This document shows positions 19,847 through 28,351 of a DNA stretch of 64,000 bases, in pieces. The notes under the pieces are model-generated. The model saw nothing but the letters and a program-made list of their open reading frames with translations, had not been told where the DNA came from and ran no database searches. A program made the position numbers and the translations under genes. Source of the DNA: Sva-07 sp942492715. Lineage in GTDB: Bacteria; Actinomycetota; Acidimicrobiia; Acidimicrobiales; Ilumatobacteraceae. The first letter of the stretch is position 1. Every line of letters begins with the position of its first letter. Location: the NCBI GenBank assembly GCA_942492715.1, contig CALOFW010000019.1, positions 1 through 64,000 of the forward strand. The letters are read 5' to 3'.

Positions 19847-20674
19847 TCAGGGACCGGACGAATCCGTCGAACCGCTCGCCGGGGTCCACGCTTCGGTGTG
19901 GTCGAGTTCGGGCCCGAGGAGTCGTGCGCCGAGCTCGCGGAACACCTCGACGTCGCCGCTGGACACGAACCGGTGTCGCCCGACCCGCTCGTCGTCACGC
20001 AGCAGGCCCAGCGCTCCGAGGCGATGCATCACCTCGAACGCGGTCTCGTCGGCCGAGCTGACCAACGTGACGCCATGACCCATCACGTCGCTGAGCGTGC
20101 GAGCGAGGAACGGGTAGTGCGTGCATCCGAGCAACAGCGCGTCGACGTCGGCGTCACGGATCGGTGCGAGCAGTCGCTCGGCGAGGACCGTGACCTCGTC
20201 GCCGGTCGTCTGGCCCCGTTCGACGAACTCGACGAATCCGGGACAGGCCGCGCTCGTCAGATCGACCGGCACCCCGGTGTCGTCGACCGCACGCAGGTAT
20301 GCGCCGGACGCGATCGTGCCGACCGTACCGATCACACCGACGCGCCCGGTGGTCGTGGTGGTCACGAGCGCTCGTGCGCCCGGGGCCACGACATCGATGA
20401 TCGGCACCGGGAGCTCGGCACGGAGGTCGTCGAGCCCGGCCGCCGTCGCCGTGTTGCAGGCGACGACGACCGCCTTCGCGTCGTAGTCCTTCACCAGGCT
20501 CCATGCGAGTTCGTGCGCATACCCGCGCACGTCGTCGAGCGGTTTGGAGCCGTACGGATAGCGGCCGGTGTCGCCGATGTAGACGAGGTCCTCCGCGGGC
20601 AGCAGATCGATCGTCGCCCGGGCGACGGTCAACCCGCCGAACCCGGAGTCGAACATCCCGATCGGCCGATCCAC
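19847..20674 (-). CDS. murI: Glutamate racemase
   Basis: Interconverts L- and D-glutamate for peptidoglycan synthesis; cofactor-independent with two catalytic cysteines. 275 residues, starting MDRPIGMFDSGFGGLTVAR, with the conserved IGMFDSGxGG. The first catalytic Cys is in VVVACNTATAAGL (residue about 73) and the second in ALLLGCTHYPFLAR (about 184). DTGRYPYG is the substrate loop. The gene is intact, unlike its downstream neighbours. The order murI, rph, rdgB matches the mycobacterial operon. Confidence 0.96.
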   Translation of the reverse strand: MDRPIGMFDSGFGGLTVARATIDLLPAEDLVYIGDTGRYPYGSKPLDDVRGYAHELAWSLVKDYDAKAVVVACNTATAAGLDDLRAELPVPIIDVVAPGARALVTTTTTGRVGVIGTVGTIASGAYLRAVDDTGVPVDLTSAACPGFVEFVERGQTTGDEVTVLAERLLAPIRDADVDALLLGCTHYPFLARTLSDVMGHGVTLVSSADETAFEVMHRLGALGLLRDDERVGRHRFVSSGDVEVFRELGARLLGPELDHTEAWTPASGSTDSSGP

Positions 20675-20726
20675 GGTGGTCCAGCCTATGTGGCCGTCTC
20701 AGCCGAGGGTCACGGCTGGATGGACG

Positions 20727-22136
20727 TCACGGCGTCGGGATCGGCATCACGGCATCGATCACGTGGAAGATGCTCTGTGCTCCACGCTGGTCGACGGCAA
20801 TGATCCCGGCGCCACCGATGGTCGGCGGTGTCGCCGCAGCGTCGACGGTCTGGTCACCACCACTGTCCACCGGGACCGCAGGCAGGCTCAGCACCGCTGC
20901 GGCGTCGAGCACCTGGGTGCTGTCGACGTGAGCGAGCAGCACGTCCAAGAGCTCTGCCTCCGTGATGTCGGCAGGGATGTTCGCCGCTGCGATGGCGTCG
21001 TTGTTCGGGATGAACAGTGTGATCGCCGCGTTGGGATCGTCCAGCACCGGGCCGAGCCCGGCGGTGTCGGCGAGCGCCAGGAAGTCCGAGAGCGTCGGAT
21101 CGGCCGAGATCGCATCGCGCAACGTCGCGGGCACCGGAGCCACCGACGTGGTCGGCGCAACGGTGGTCGGGGCGACCGTCGTCTCCACGACGGTCGTCTC
21201 GGGCACGGTCGTCTCGACCACCGTGGTCTCCACGACCGTGGTCTCGACCACCGTGGTCTCGACGACGGTCGTCGGAGCGGGCGCCGTGGCGACGAGCTTG
21301 CAGGTGACCGAGTCACCGGGCGTGAACTGGTAGTTCGGGAACGTGAGCGACGCGAAACGGTCGATCGTGGTGTCCGGCGAACTCACCTCGACGCTCATCG
21401 ACACCACGCTCTGCTGACCCTCGAACGGTTGCAGCACACAGTCGACGACAGGCGCTGGAGGAATCCAGCCCGGCGGGACGTTGACGACGACATCGGCCGT
21501 GGACACCCAGGCGGTGGGGTCGGCCACGGTGTCGTCGGCTTCCCACACGAAGTCGACTCGGCCGTCGGATCCGGTGGAGTCGCCGGCGGGCTCGCCTCGC
21601 GGGCCATCGGCCGGGCGGAGCCAGACGAACGACGTGGCTGCATCGGCGGGTCCGGCGACCTCGACGATGAACCCGGTGTCGAGTGGATCGCCGACCGAGT
21701 CGGTGGCTTCGAGGATCAGTCGGCTCGAGGTGGCCGTGGCGTCGTCGTCGTCGTCACCACCGCCGAAGATCAGCCAGCCGACGAGGCCGATGATCGCGAG
21801 TGCGACGATGATCGCCAGCGCGAGCGGCCCCGGCTTCTTGTACCAAGGAACGGGTTCTTCGGGGTTCTCGTCGGGATCGACCGGCGCGTCCGGCGGATCG
21901 GTCGGAGGCGTCCCGGCGCCGGGGCCGAGGCCGTCGGGGTCGACCGGCCCGTCGGTGGCGGGCATCTGGGTGGTCGGTTCCGTCCCGGGGGCGCCGGGAA
22001 CCGTGGGAAGCGGCTCGGTCGGCGGGTTCGGATCGATCGGCGGATCGCTCGGCCCACCGGGGGGCGGGGGCGGCGGAGGCGGCGGCGGGGTTCCGCCTCC
22101 GGGCGCGTCAGGCAGCGTGGGCTCCGAGTCACTCAT
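20727..22136 (-). CDS. Membrane-anchored fasciclin (FAS1) domain protein
   Basis: 469 residues; start MSDSEPTLPDA (ATG 22134-22136). Residues 10-100 are a Pro/Gly-rich cytoplasmic tail that includes a run of about ten prolines. A single transmembrane helix (105-124, LALAIIVALAIIGLVGW) precedes an Asp run. The outer part has an Ig-like beta region (about 135-300), a Thr/Val repeat linker built from VVETT units (about 305-350), and a C-terminal FAS1 domain (TLRDAISADPTLSDFLALADTAG, ITLFIPNNDAI, DVLLAHVD, IFHVIDAVMPIP). FAS1 domains mediate adhesion. Likely a surface protein with the C-terminus outside. It is convergent with nothing close and divergent from the hydrolase gene at 22256. Confidence 0.85.
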   Translation of the reverse strand: MSDSEPTLPDAPGGGTPPPPPPPPPPGGPSDPPIDPNPPTEPLPTVPGAPGTEPTTQMPATDGPVDPDGLGPGAGTPPTDPPDAPVDPDENPEEPVPWYKKPGPLALAIIVALAIIGLVGWLIFGGGDDDDDATATSSRLILEATDSVGDPLDTGFIVEVAGPADAATSFVWLRPADGPRGEPAGDSTGSDGRVDFVWEADDTVADPTAWVSTADVVVNVPPGWIPPAPVVDCVLQPFEGQQSVVSMSVEVSSPDTTIDRFASLTFPNYQFTPGDSVTCKLVATAPAPTTVVETTVVETTVVETTVVETTVPETTVVETTVAPTTVAPTTSVAPVPATLRDAISADPTLSDFLALADTAGLGPVLDDPNAAITLFIPNNDAIAAANIPADITEAELLDVLLAHVDSTQVLDAAAVLSLPAVPVDSGGDQTVDAAATPPTIGGAGIIAVDQRGAQSIFHVIDAVMPIPTP

Positions 22137-22255
22137 GCGTGCCAGTGTGGCAGGGCGGCGACGCGCAGTGGCGGACCACTCGACTTCTTGAATGCACCTT
22201 GAGAACGCCTGCGCGAGTCCTCGACCGCCGAGGGCTGCGTGCCAGACTTCCCCCA

Positions 22256-23137
22256 ATGCCAACCATTGCCGTCAACGACATCGAGATCTGCTACGAGAGC
22301 TTCGGCCCCGACGACGCCCCACCGCTGCTCCTGGTGATGGGCCTCGGCGCCCAGATGACGCTGTGGTCGCCCGGGTTCATGAGCGAGCTCCTCGACCGCG
22401 GCTTCCGGGTCATCCGGTTCGACAACCGCGATGTCGGACTGTCGACCAAGTCGGCCGGCGAACCACCCGACGTCATGGCGATCTACGCCCAGTTCCTCAG
22501 CGGGCAGCCGATCGATGCGCCCTACACGCTGTCGACGCTCGCCGCCGACGCCGTCGGCCTGCTCGACGCATTGGACATCCCTGCAGCGCACATCGTCGGC
22601 GCCTCGATGGGCGGCATGATCGTCCAGACGATCGCCATCGAGCACCCCGACCGGGTCCTGTCGCTGACCTCGATCATGTCGACGACCGGCCACACCGAGG
22701 TCGGCCAGCCCGACGCGGAGTCGATGATGGCGCTCCTGACGCCGGCGCCGACCGACCGCGACGGCGCCATCCGCCAGAGCGTCGAGACCTCCCGGGTGAT
22801 CTCCGGCGACCTGTTCGACGAGGAGTGGTCGCGCTCGATCGCGACCGAGTCGTTCGACCGCTGCTTCAATCCGGCCGGCACCGCGTTCCACCTCGTGGCG
22901 ATCGCAGCGTCCGGCGAGCGGACCGAGGCGCTGGGTTCACTCGATGTTCCCACACTGGTGATCCACGGCCGGCAGGACTCGCTGATCACACTGTCCGGCG
23001 GCGAGGCGACAGCGGCGGCGATCCCGGGAGCCGAGCTGCTGGTGTTCGGACGGATGGGCCACGACATGCCCGCGCTGTACTGGCCGCAGATGGCCGACGC
23101 CATCTTCAACATCGCTGCACGGGGCGAGGAGCGCTGA
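22256..23137 (+). CDS. Alpha/beta hydrolase
   Basis: 293 residues. Starts MPTIAVNDIEICYESFG. Alpha/beta-hydrolase fold: oxyanion region LLLVMGLGAQMTLW, FDNRDVGLSTKS, nucleophile elbow GASMGGMI with Ser near residue 119, an acidic residue in LVIHGRQDSLIT and the His in FGRMGHDMP. Resembles esterases and haloperoxidase-like hydrolases; the substrate cannot be named. The stop is one base before the GTG of the next hydrolase, so the two genes form an operon. Confidence 0.85.
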   Translation: MPTIAVNDIEICYESFGPDDAPPLLLVMGLGAQMTLWSPGFMSELLDRGFRVIRFDNRDVGLSTKSAGEPPDVMAIYAQFLSGQPIDAPYTLSTLAADAVGLLDALDIPAAHIVGASMGGMIVQTIAIEHPDRVLSLTSIMSTTGHTEVGQPDAESMMALLTPAPTDRDGAIRQSVETSRVISGDLFDEEWSRSIATESFDRCFNPAGTAFHLVAIAASGERTEALGSLDVPTLVIHGRQDSLITLSGGEATAAAIPGAELLVFGRMGHDMPALYWPQMADAIFNIAARGEER

Positions 23138-23138
23138 C

Positions 23139-24179
23139 GTGCCCGATCTCGAGAACGACCCACGGCTCGACCCGCGGGTGAAGTGGGCGCTGCGCAATGT
23201 CCCGGTGACGAACCTCACCGACGTCGACAGCCGCGAGACCCTGCTGGAGATCAGCAACCATCCGAAGGCGGTCGCGCTACGGGAGAAGGCCGCCGCGCTG
23301 TACGACGCGCTCGACACCGAAGAGGTCGCCCCGTCGGCCGGGTTGTCGATCACGGTCCACGAGTTCACCTCCGCTCCCGACGGCAACACGATCAAGATCC
23401 GCTACGTCCGCCCCGACGTCGACCGCCAGGGCAACACGGTGCTGCCGTGCGTGTACTACATCCACGGTGGCGGCATGCAGAACGGCAGCGCGTTCGACGC
23501 GCTGTACCGCATCTGGGCGCGCGTGCTCGCCGACGAGGGCCTCGCTGTGGCGATGGTCGACTTCCGCAACGCGGTCACCCCGTCGTCGGCGCCCGAGGTC
23601 GAACCGTTCCCGGCCGGCCTGAACGACTGCGTGTCCGGGCTCCGGTGGGTGGTCGCGAACGCCGACGACCTCGGCATCGATCCTGCGCGCGTGATCGTGG
23701 CCGGCGAGAGCGGTGGAGGGAACCTCACCCTGGCCACCGGCCTTCGGCTCCTCCGCGACGGCGACATCGGGTTGGTCCGAGGCCTCTACGCGCTCTGCCC
23801 GTACATCGCCGGCCAGTGGCCCCAGGACCGGTTCCCGTCGTCGATCGAGAACGAGGGGTACCTGCTCAACCTGCACCACAACCGCGGTGCCATCGCCTAC
23901 GGGATCGAGCACTTCGAAGAGGGCAACCCGCTGGCGTGGCCGTCGCACGCGACCGAAGCCGACGTGGCGGGGCTTCCTCCCACGTTCATCAGCGTCAACG
24001 AAGCGGATCCGCTGCGAGACGAGGGCATCGACTTCTACCGGCTGCTGCTGCGCGCCGGGGTTGCCGCTCAGTGCCGGATCGTGATGGGCACCAGCCACGG
24101 CATGGACGTGTTCACCCCGGTACTGCCCGACGTCAGCCGCCAGACGGCAGCGAGCATCGCTCACTTCGCACGCGCTTGA
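23139..24179 (+). CDS. HSL-type alpha/beta hydrolase (esterase)
   Basis: 346 residues from GTG 23139, one base after the upstream hydrolase. Belongs to the hormone-sensitive-lipase (bHSL, family IV) esterases: HGGGM oxyanion motif (about residue 108), nucleophile motif GESGGGNL (about 188-195, Ser190), acid in NEADPLRDEG (about 287) and His in GTSHGMDVF (about 316). Such enzymes cleave short acyl esters and sometimes lactones or carboxyl esters of xenobiotics. The physiological substrate is unknown. Confidence 0.88.
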   Translation: MPDLENDPRLDPRVKWALRNVPVTNLTDVDSRETLLEISNHPKAVALREKAAALYDALDTEEVAPSAGLSITVHEFTSAPDGNTIKIRYVRPDVDRQGNTVLPCVYYIHGGGMQNGSAFDALYRIWARVLADEGLAVAMVDFRNAVTPSSAPEVEPFPAGLNDCVSGLRWVVANADDLGIDPARVIVAGESGGGNLTLATGLRLLRDGDIGLVRGLYALCPYIAGQWPQDRFPSSIENEGYLLNLHHNRGAIAYGIEHFEEGNPLAWPSHATEADVAGLPPTFISVNEADPLRDEGIDFYRLLLRAGVAAQCRIVMGTSHGMDVFTPVLPDVSRQTAASIAHFARA

Positions 24180-24242
24180 TGCTCCGCCCTTTCCCCCGCA
24201 CGGTCGGGTCGACGCCTCGGAGGTGCCCCTAGGGTCGCACCG

Positions 24243-25283
24243 ATGACGACGCGAGTGCTCGCTGCCGCCGACATGACGCATCTCCTCGAGGTGGTCGGAC
24301 GCGACCAGTTCATGGATCTGATGATCGAGCGCCTGCGGGCGCGTTTCCTCGACCACTCGGCGGACGCCGTGGAGGTCCGCACGCGCGACGGATTCCGCTA
24401 CGACAAGCCCGACCTCGGATTGATCGAGTGGATGCCGACCCACGAGATCGGCGGCCCGGTCGTGGTGAAGATGGTCGGCTACCACCCGGCAAATCCGGTC
24501 CAGCGATCGCTGCCCTCGGTGATCGCCACGTCATCGATGTGGGACACCGAAACCGGGCACCTCGTCGCCATCGCCGACGCCACGCTGCTGACGGCGGTTC
24601 GCACGGGTGCGGCATCTGGCCTCGCGACCGAACTGCTCGCACGAACCGGTCCGATCACAGTCGGTCTGGCCGGCCTCGGAGCGCAGGCGATCACGCAGTT
24701 GCACGCGGTCAGCCGCGTCCGCGAGGTCGACCACGTGATCGGATTCGACGACGACCCCGATGTTGCAGCGTCGTTCGCCGAACGCGCCGACTTCCTCGGC
24801 CTCGACATCGACACCTCCGTTTCCGATCGAGCGGCAACGATCCTCGGCGAGGTCGATGTCCTCTGCACCTGCACATCGGTCGACATCGGCGCCGGTCCCG
24901 TGATCAGCGACTGCGAGGCACGCCCCTGGTTGCACGTGAACGCCGTCGGTGCCGACTTTCCCGGCAAGCTCGAACTGCCGTCGGCATTCGCCAACCGTTC
25001 GTTCGTCGTGCCGGACACCCTCGAGCAGTGCCTGGTCGAGGGTGAGTGCCAGCAGGTGTCGTCCGACCGGATCGGGCCCGCGCTGAGCGAGATGCTCCAG
25101 CGTGCCGACGAATTCGCCGGTCGCCGCGACGAACTGACCGTGTTCGACTCGACCGGGTGGGCCGTCGAGGACGATGTGGCGCTTCGGCTGGCAGTCGAGT
25201 TGGCCACGGCGCACGGGGTCGGCAGCGAGATCGAACTCGAGCGCCTGCCTCGCGATCCCTATGACCCCTACGGCACCGTCTGA
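24243..25283 (+). CDS. Ornithine cyclodeaminase / mu-crystallin family protein
   Basis: 346 residues. NAD-dependent imine reductase/deaminase fold: substrate part with VVVKMVGYHPANP and the conserved ALxTAVRTGAASGLAT helix, Rossmann glycine motif GLAGLGAQAITQLHA, and CTCTSVDIGAGPVI followed by VNAVGADFPGKLEL. Members act as ornithine cyclodeaminase, alanine dehydrogenase or ketimine reductase, so the reaction is not certain. It is on the same strand as the two hydrolases but separated by 63 bp. It converges on cysM. Confidence 0.87.
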   Translation: MTTRVLAAADMTHLLEVVGRDQFMDLMIERLRARFLDHSADAVEVRTRDGFRYDKPDLGLIEWMPTHEIGGPVVVKMVGYHPANPVQRSLPSVIATSSMWDTETGHLVAIADATLLTAVRTGAASGLATELLARTGPITVGLAGLGAQAITQLHAVSRVREVDHVIGFDDDPDVAASFAERADFLGLDIDTSVSDRAATILGEVDVLCTCTSVDIGAGPVISDCEARPWLHVNAVGADFPGKLELPSAFANRSFVVPDTLEQCLVEGECQQVSSDRIGPALSEMLQRADEFAGRRDELTVFDSTGWAVEDDVALRLAVELATAHGVGSEIELERLPRDPYDPYGTV

Positions 25284-25321
25284 TCGACCCCGAACGTGAG
25301 GCTCGCGGCCGGTCGCGTGGA

Positions 25322-26308
25322 TCAGAAGTAGATGATCTCTTCGGCCTTGGCTTCTGCGGTGTCGAGGTCGTCGGTGTAGGCACCGGTCGACAGGTACTTC
25401 CAGCCGCCGTCGCACACGATGAACACGATCGTGCCGTGATCGATCTGGCTCGCGACCTTCGCCGCGCCCGCCAGGGCCGCACCGGCGGAAATGCCGGCGA
25501 ACACGCCGCACTCGCGGACGAGTCGACGAGTCCACTCGATCGACTCGCGGGGCCGTACGACGCGCTTGCGATCGAGGATGTCGAACCCGTTCCAGTTCTC
25601 GAACACCGGAGGGATGTACCCCTCGCCGATGTTCCGCAACCCCTCGACGCGTTCGCCGAGCGGCGGCTCGACGGCCACGACCTGGATGTCGGGGTTCTGC
25701 TCCTTGAAGTAGCGGCCGGCGCCCATGAGCGTTCCGCTGGTGCCGAGACCGGCCACGAAGTGGGTCATCTCGGGGACATCGCGCAGGATCTCGGGGCCGG
25801 TGCCCTCGTAGTGGGCCCGCGGGTTGGCATCGTTGGCGTACTGATACGGGAAGTACCACTCGGGATGCTGGGCAGCGAGTTCGATCGCCCGGGAGACCGC
25901 ACCGTTCGAGCCTTCTTCGCCGGGTGTGAGGATGAGCTCGGCGCCGAACACCTCGAGCATCTGGCGGCGCTCGATCGACACGCTGGTCGGCATCATGATC
26001 TTGATCGGGTAGCCCTTGATCCCCGCGATCGCGGCCAGCGCGATGCCGGTGTTGCCCGACGACGGCTCGAGGATCGTCTGGCCGGGAAGCAGGCGGCCTT
26101 CCTTCTCGGCGGTCTCGATCATCGACTTGGCGATGCGGTCCTTGACCGACCCGAACGGGTTCTGCATCTCCATCTTGCCGAGGATGCGGACGTTCGGATT
26201 CGGCGAGAGCACGGACACGTCGACCATCGGTGTGTTGCCGATCATGTCGAGGACGCTGTCGTTGACCAGCCCCGGCAGTGTGAAGTTCGGGTTCAAGGTG
26301 TTCGTCAC
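25322..26308 (-). CDS. cysM: Cysteine synthase, CysM type
   Basis: PLP enzyme of fold type II making cysteine from an activated serine. 328 residues from GTG 26308 (MTNTLNPNF); this is close to the 323 of mycobacterial CysM. The PLP lysine lies in NPFGSVKDRIAKSM, and substrate and phosphate loops are EPSSGNTGIALA and GLGTSGTLMGAGR. The neighbour upstream is a mec-like JAMM protease, as in Mycobacterium, where CysM uses thiocarboxylated CysO as sulfur donor. No cysO is visible in the 154-bp gap, so the sulfur donor is uncertain. Third gene of the hydrolase-mec-cysM unit. Confidence 0.93.
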   Translation of the reverse strand: MTNTLNPNFTLPGLVNDSVLDMIGNTPMVDVSVLSPNPNVRILGKMEMQNPFGSVKDRIAKSMIETAEKEGRLLPGQTILEPSSGNTGIALAAIAGIKGYPIKIMMPTSVSIERRQMLEVFGAELILTPGEEGSNGAVSRAIELAAQHPEWYFPYQYANDANPRAHYEGTGPEILRDVPEMTHFVAGLGTSGTLMGAGRYFKEQNPDIQVVAVEPPLGERVEGLRNIGEGYIPPVFENWNGFDILDRKRVVRPRESIEWTRRLVRECGVFAGISAGAALAGAAKVASQIDHGTIVFIVCDGGWKYLSTGAYTDDLDTAEAKAEEIIYF

Positions 26309-26462
26309 GACTCTCCCAACACCGACTGCGGCGAAGACATTCCGACTAATCCGATGGTTTCTGTCGGGAATCGTACCGGTAGTCCCGATTCGGGTCCACC
26401 CGACCGTCCTCGCCGCGGGGACGTCAGTTGCCACGTCCGGGGTCTGAACCCGGACGTGACGC

Positions 26463-26879
26463 TCAGACGATGGCGATGGGCTCTTCGGTGATCTGGCCGT
26501 CGACGATGCGGTAGCTGCGCGCCTCCGGCGCATCGCGCTTCAAGCTGATGATCACGTAGTGCCACGAGGGGTCGGGAGCAGCGGCGACGTCGGTGGGACT
26601 CGGGTACGGCTCGGAGTGGGTGTGGCTGTGCACGACGCCGTTGATCTCCCAGTTGCGGTCCTCGGCGTCGATCTCGGCGCGCAGGTGATCCTTGGGGTCG
26701 ATCGTGTACACCCGTGCCGACTCGGCGACGTTGGTGCACGGGTAGTAGATCGGCGCACGGTCTCCTGCTCCCCCGCTGGGACCCGGAGGGCCGGCGATCA
26801 GTCCGCATGCCTCGTACGGATAGGCGTCGAGGGCCGCACCGACCATTCGTGCATACGCCGACTTCGAGATCTCGATCAC
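26463..26879 (-). CDS. mec: JAMM/MPN+ metalloprotease, Mec-like
   Basis: 138 residues from GTG 26879. Zinc metalloprotease of the JAB1/MPN family. The motif is complete: Glu in YPYEACGLIAG, then HSHTHSEPYPSPTD, which gives H-x-H-x7-S-x2-D. In Mycobacterium, Mec removes cysteine from the CysO-cysteine adduct made by CysM. It overlaps the upstream hydrolase stop by 4 bp (GTGA) and precedes cysM, so a role in cysteine release is likely, although CysO is not encoded next to it. Confidence 0.88.
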   Translation of the reverse strand: MIEISKSAYARMVGAALDAYPYEACGLIAGPPGPSGGAGDRAPIYYPCTNVAESARVYTIDPKDHLRAEIDAEDRNWEINGVVHSHTHSEPYPSPTDVAAAPDPSWHYVIISLKRDAPEARSYRIVDGQITEEPIAIV

Positions 26880-27736
26880 GACGCCACCCGGGCGAGGAAC
26901 TCCGTGACCGCCGCGTGGAACATCGGGCGGGATGCGATCTCGTCGTGGATCAGGTGGCCGGCACCGGCGATCGTCACGACCTCGGTGGCCGGCGAGATCG
27001 AGGCGAAGTGGTGGGCCATGACGGGATCGGCGACCGCGTCGGGCTTGGCCGGGTCGGCGGTGATGATCAGCGTCGGCGGCCCGAACCCGCTGTCGGGGTC
27101 GAGCAGGAGATCGATCGTTCCGTTCAGCACGGGGTCGAGGACGGCGGCGTCGACGGCCAGCAGTGATCCTGCCATCGAGAGCAGACCGTCCGGCTCGATC
27201 GAGTCGGCCATCGTGGCCCCCGAGACGGTGGGTACCGAGGCGAGGAACCCGGCGACTGCGTCGGCCGTCATCCCCACGGCCTGGAGCGCGGGGAGCGACT
27301 GACGCATGAGGCGGAACGACTCGAACAGCGCATGCCCGTCGCCAAGGTGGCTGTCGGTGCCCGCGGGGAGTCCGAGGGGCGGGTCCTCGAGGATCGCGGC
27401 GCGGATCAGTTCGGGGCGCTGCTGCATCATGATCGCAGCGGTGGCGCCGCCCAGCGAGTGCCCCATCACGATGCACGGTTGGCCGATGACCTGGTCGCAG
27501 ACCGCGATCGCATCGCTGACGTACCCGCGCGAACCGTAGGCGTCGGGTGTGCGGGCCGATGCGCCGTGACCGCGGAAGTCGAGCCGCAGCACCCGGAACC
27601 GTTCCGCCAGTTCCGGAACGATCCAGTCCCACGTGCCGCCGAACGACGTGATGCCGTGGAGCAGCAACAGCGGCGGTGCCGCCGGGTCGCCGTCCTCGGT
27701 GACGTTGAGCGTGATGCCGTTGTTGTCGATCTGCAC
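26876..27736 (-). CDS. Alpha/beta hydrolase
   Basis: 286 residues, starting MQIDNNGITLNVTEDG. Alpha/beta-hydrolase fold with LLLLHGITSFGGTWD (oxyanion), LDFRGHGAS, nucleophile motif MGHSLGGATA (Ser about 99), an acidic candidate in LIITADPAKPD and the His in GAGHLIHDE. Its stop overlaps the GTG of mec, so it is the first gene of the hydrolase-mec-cysM operon. The substrate cannot be inferred. It is divergent from smpB across 90 bp. Confidence 0.87.
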   Translation of the reverse strand: MQIDNNGITLNVTEDGDPAAPPLLLLHGITSFGGTWDWIVPELAERFRVLRLDFRGHGASARTPDAYGSRGYVSDAIAVCDQVIGQPCIVMGHSLGGATAAIMMQQRPELIRAAILEDPPLGLPAGTDSHLGDGHALFESFRLMRQSLPALQAVGMTADAVAGFLASVPTVSGATMADSIEPDGLLSMAGSLLAVDAAVLDPVLNGTIDLLLDPDSGFGPPTLIITADPAKPDAVADPVMAHHFASISPATEVVTIAGAGHLIHDEIASRPMFHAAVTEFLARVAS

Positions 27737-27825
27737 GCCGAGGACGGTAACGCCCGGCCGTGAACCCCCGCACCTCCGACGGGGCGACGTCGGTAGGGTC
27801 TGCTTCCCGCAGAACGAGGGACGTC

Positions 27826-28341
27826 ATGGCGAAGGGCAAGAAGACCAAGAAGGACAAGGGTGCGGGCGATGGCACCCAGCTGATCGCGTCGTACAAGCGC
27901 GCCTACCGCGACTACGACATCCTCGACACCTACGAGGCGGGGCTCGTCCTGACCGGCAGCGAGGTCAAGAGTCTGCGCGAGGGCAACGCCCAGATCGCCG
28001 AGGGCTACGCCCGGGTCCAGCGTGGCGAGATGTGGCTCGACGGCATCCACATCCCCCCGTACACGAATGCGATCGGCTTCGGCGCTCACGATCCCGACCG
28101 GGCCCGCAAGCTGTTGCTCAACCGCGCCGAGATCGACAAGCTCGACCAACGTGTCGCCCAGGGCAGCCTGACGATCGTGCCGCTGCGCCTGTACTGGAAG
28201 GGCGGCCGGGCGAAGATCGAACTCGGGCTGGCGAAGGGTCGCACCAAGGGCGACAAGCGTCAGCACATGGCCGAGCGCGATGCCGACCGCGAGATCCAGA
28301 CCGAGTTCAATCGGGCCAACAAGTACGGCGACGCCCGCTAG
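27826..28341 (+). CDS. smpB: SsrA-binding protein SmpB
   Basis: 171 residues. Binds tmRNA and carries it into stalled ribosomes for trans-translation. Start ATG 27826, after GAGGG; a Lys-rich N-terminus (MAKGKKTKKDKG) is followed by YDILDTYEAGLVLTGSEVKSLR (the classic N-proximal signature), AYARVQRGEMWL-like and PLRLYWKGGRAKIELGLAKG, and the basic C-terminal tail. A little longer than the usual 150-160 residues because of the N-terminal extension. The tmRNA gene lies 4.3 kb downstream, separated by two minus-strand genes. Confidence 0.96.
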   Translation: MAKGKKTKKDKGAGDGTQLIASYKRAYRDYDILDTYEAGLVLTGSEVKSLREGNAQIAEGYARVQRGEMWLDGIHIPPYTNAIGFGAHDPDRARKLLLNRAEIDKLDQRVAQGSLTIVPLRLYWKGGRAKIELGLAKGRTKGDKRQHMAERDADREIQTEFNRANKYGDAR

Positions 28342-28351
28342 TCCGACGCCT

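Noticed and set aside
22139..23181. Extra long frames overlapping the hydrolase at 22256
   Set aside because: Arg/Pro-rich translations in alternative frames, typical of high-GC coding DNA.
27737..27825. Riboswitch or small RNA between the hydrolase operon and smpB
   Set aside because: Only 89 bp, with no conserved structure recognised.
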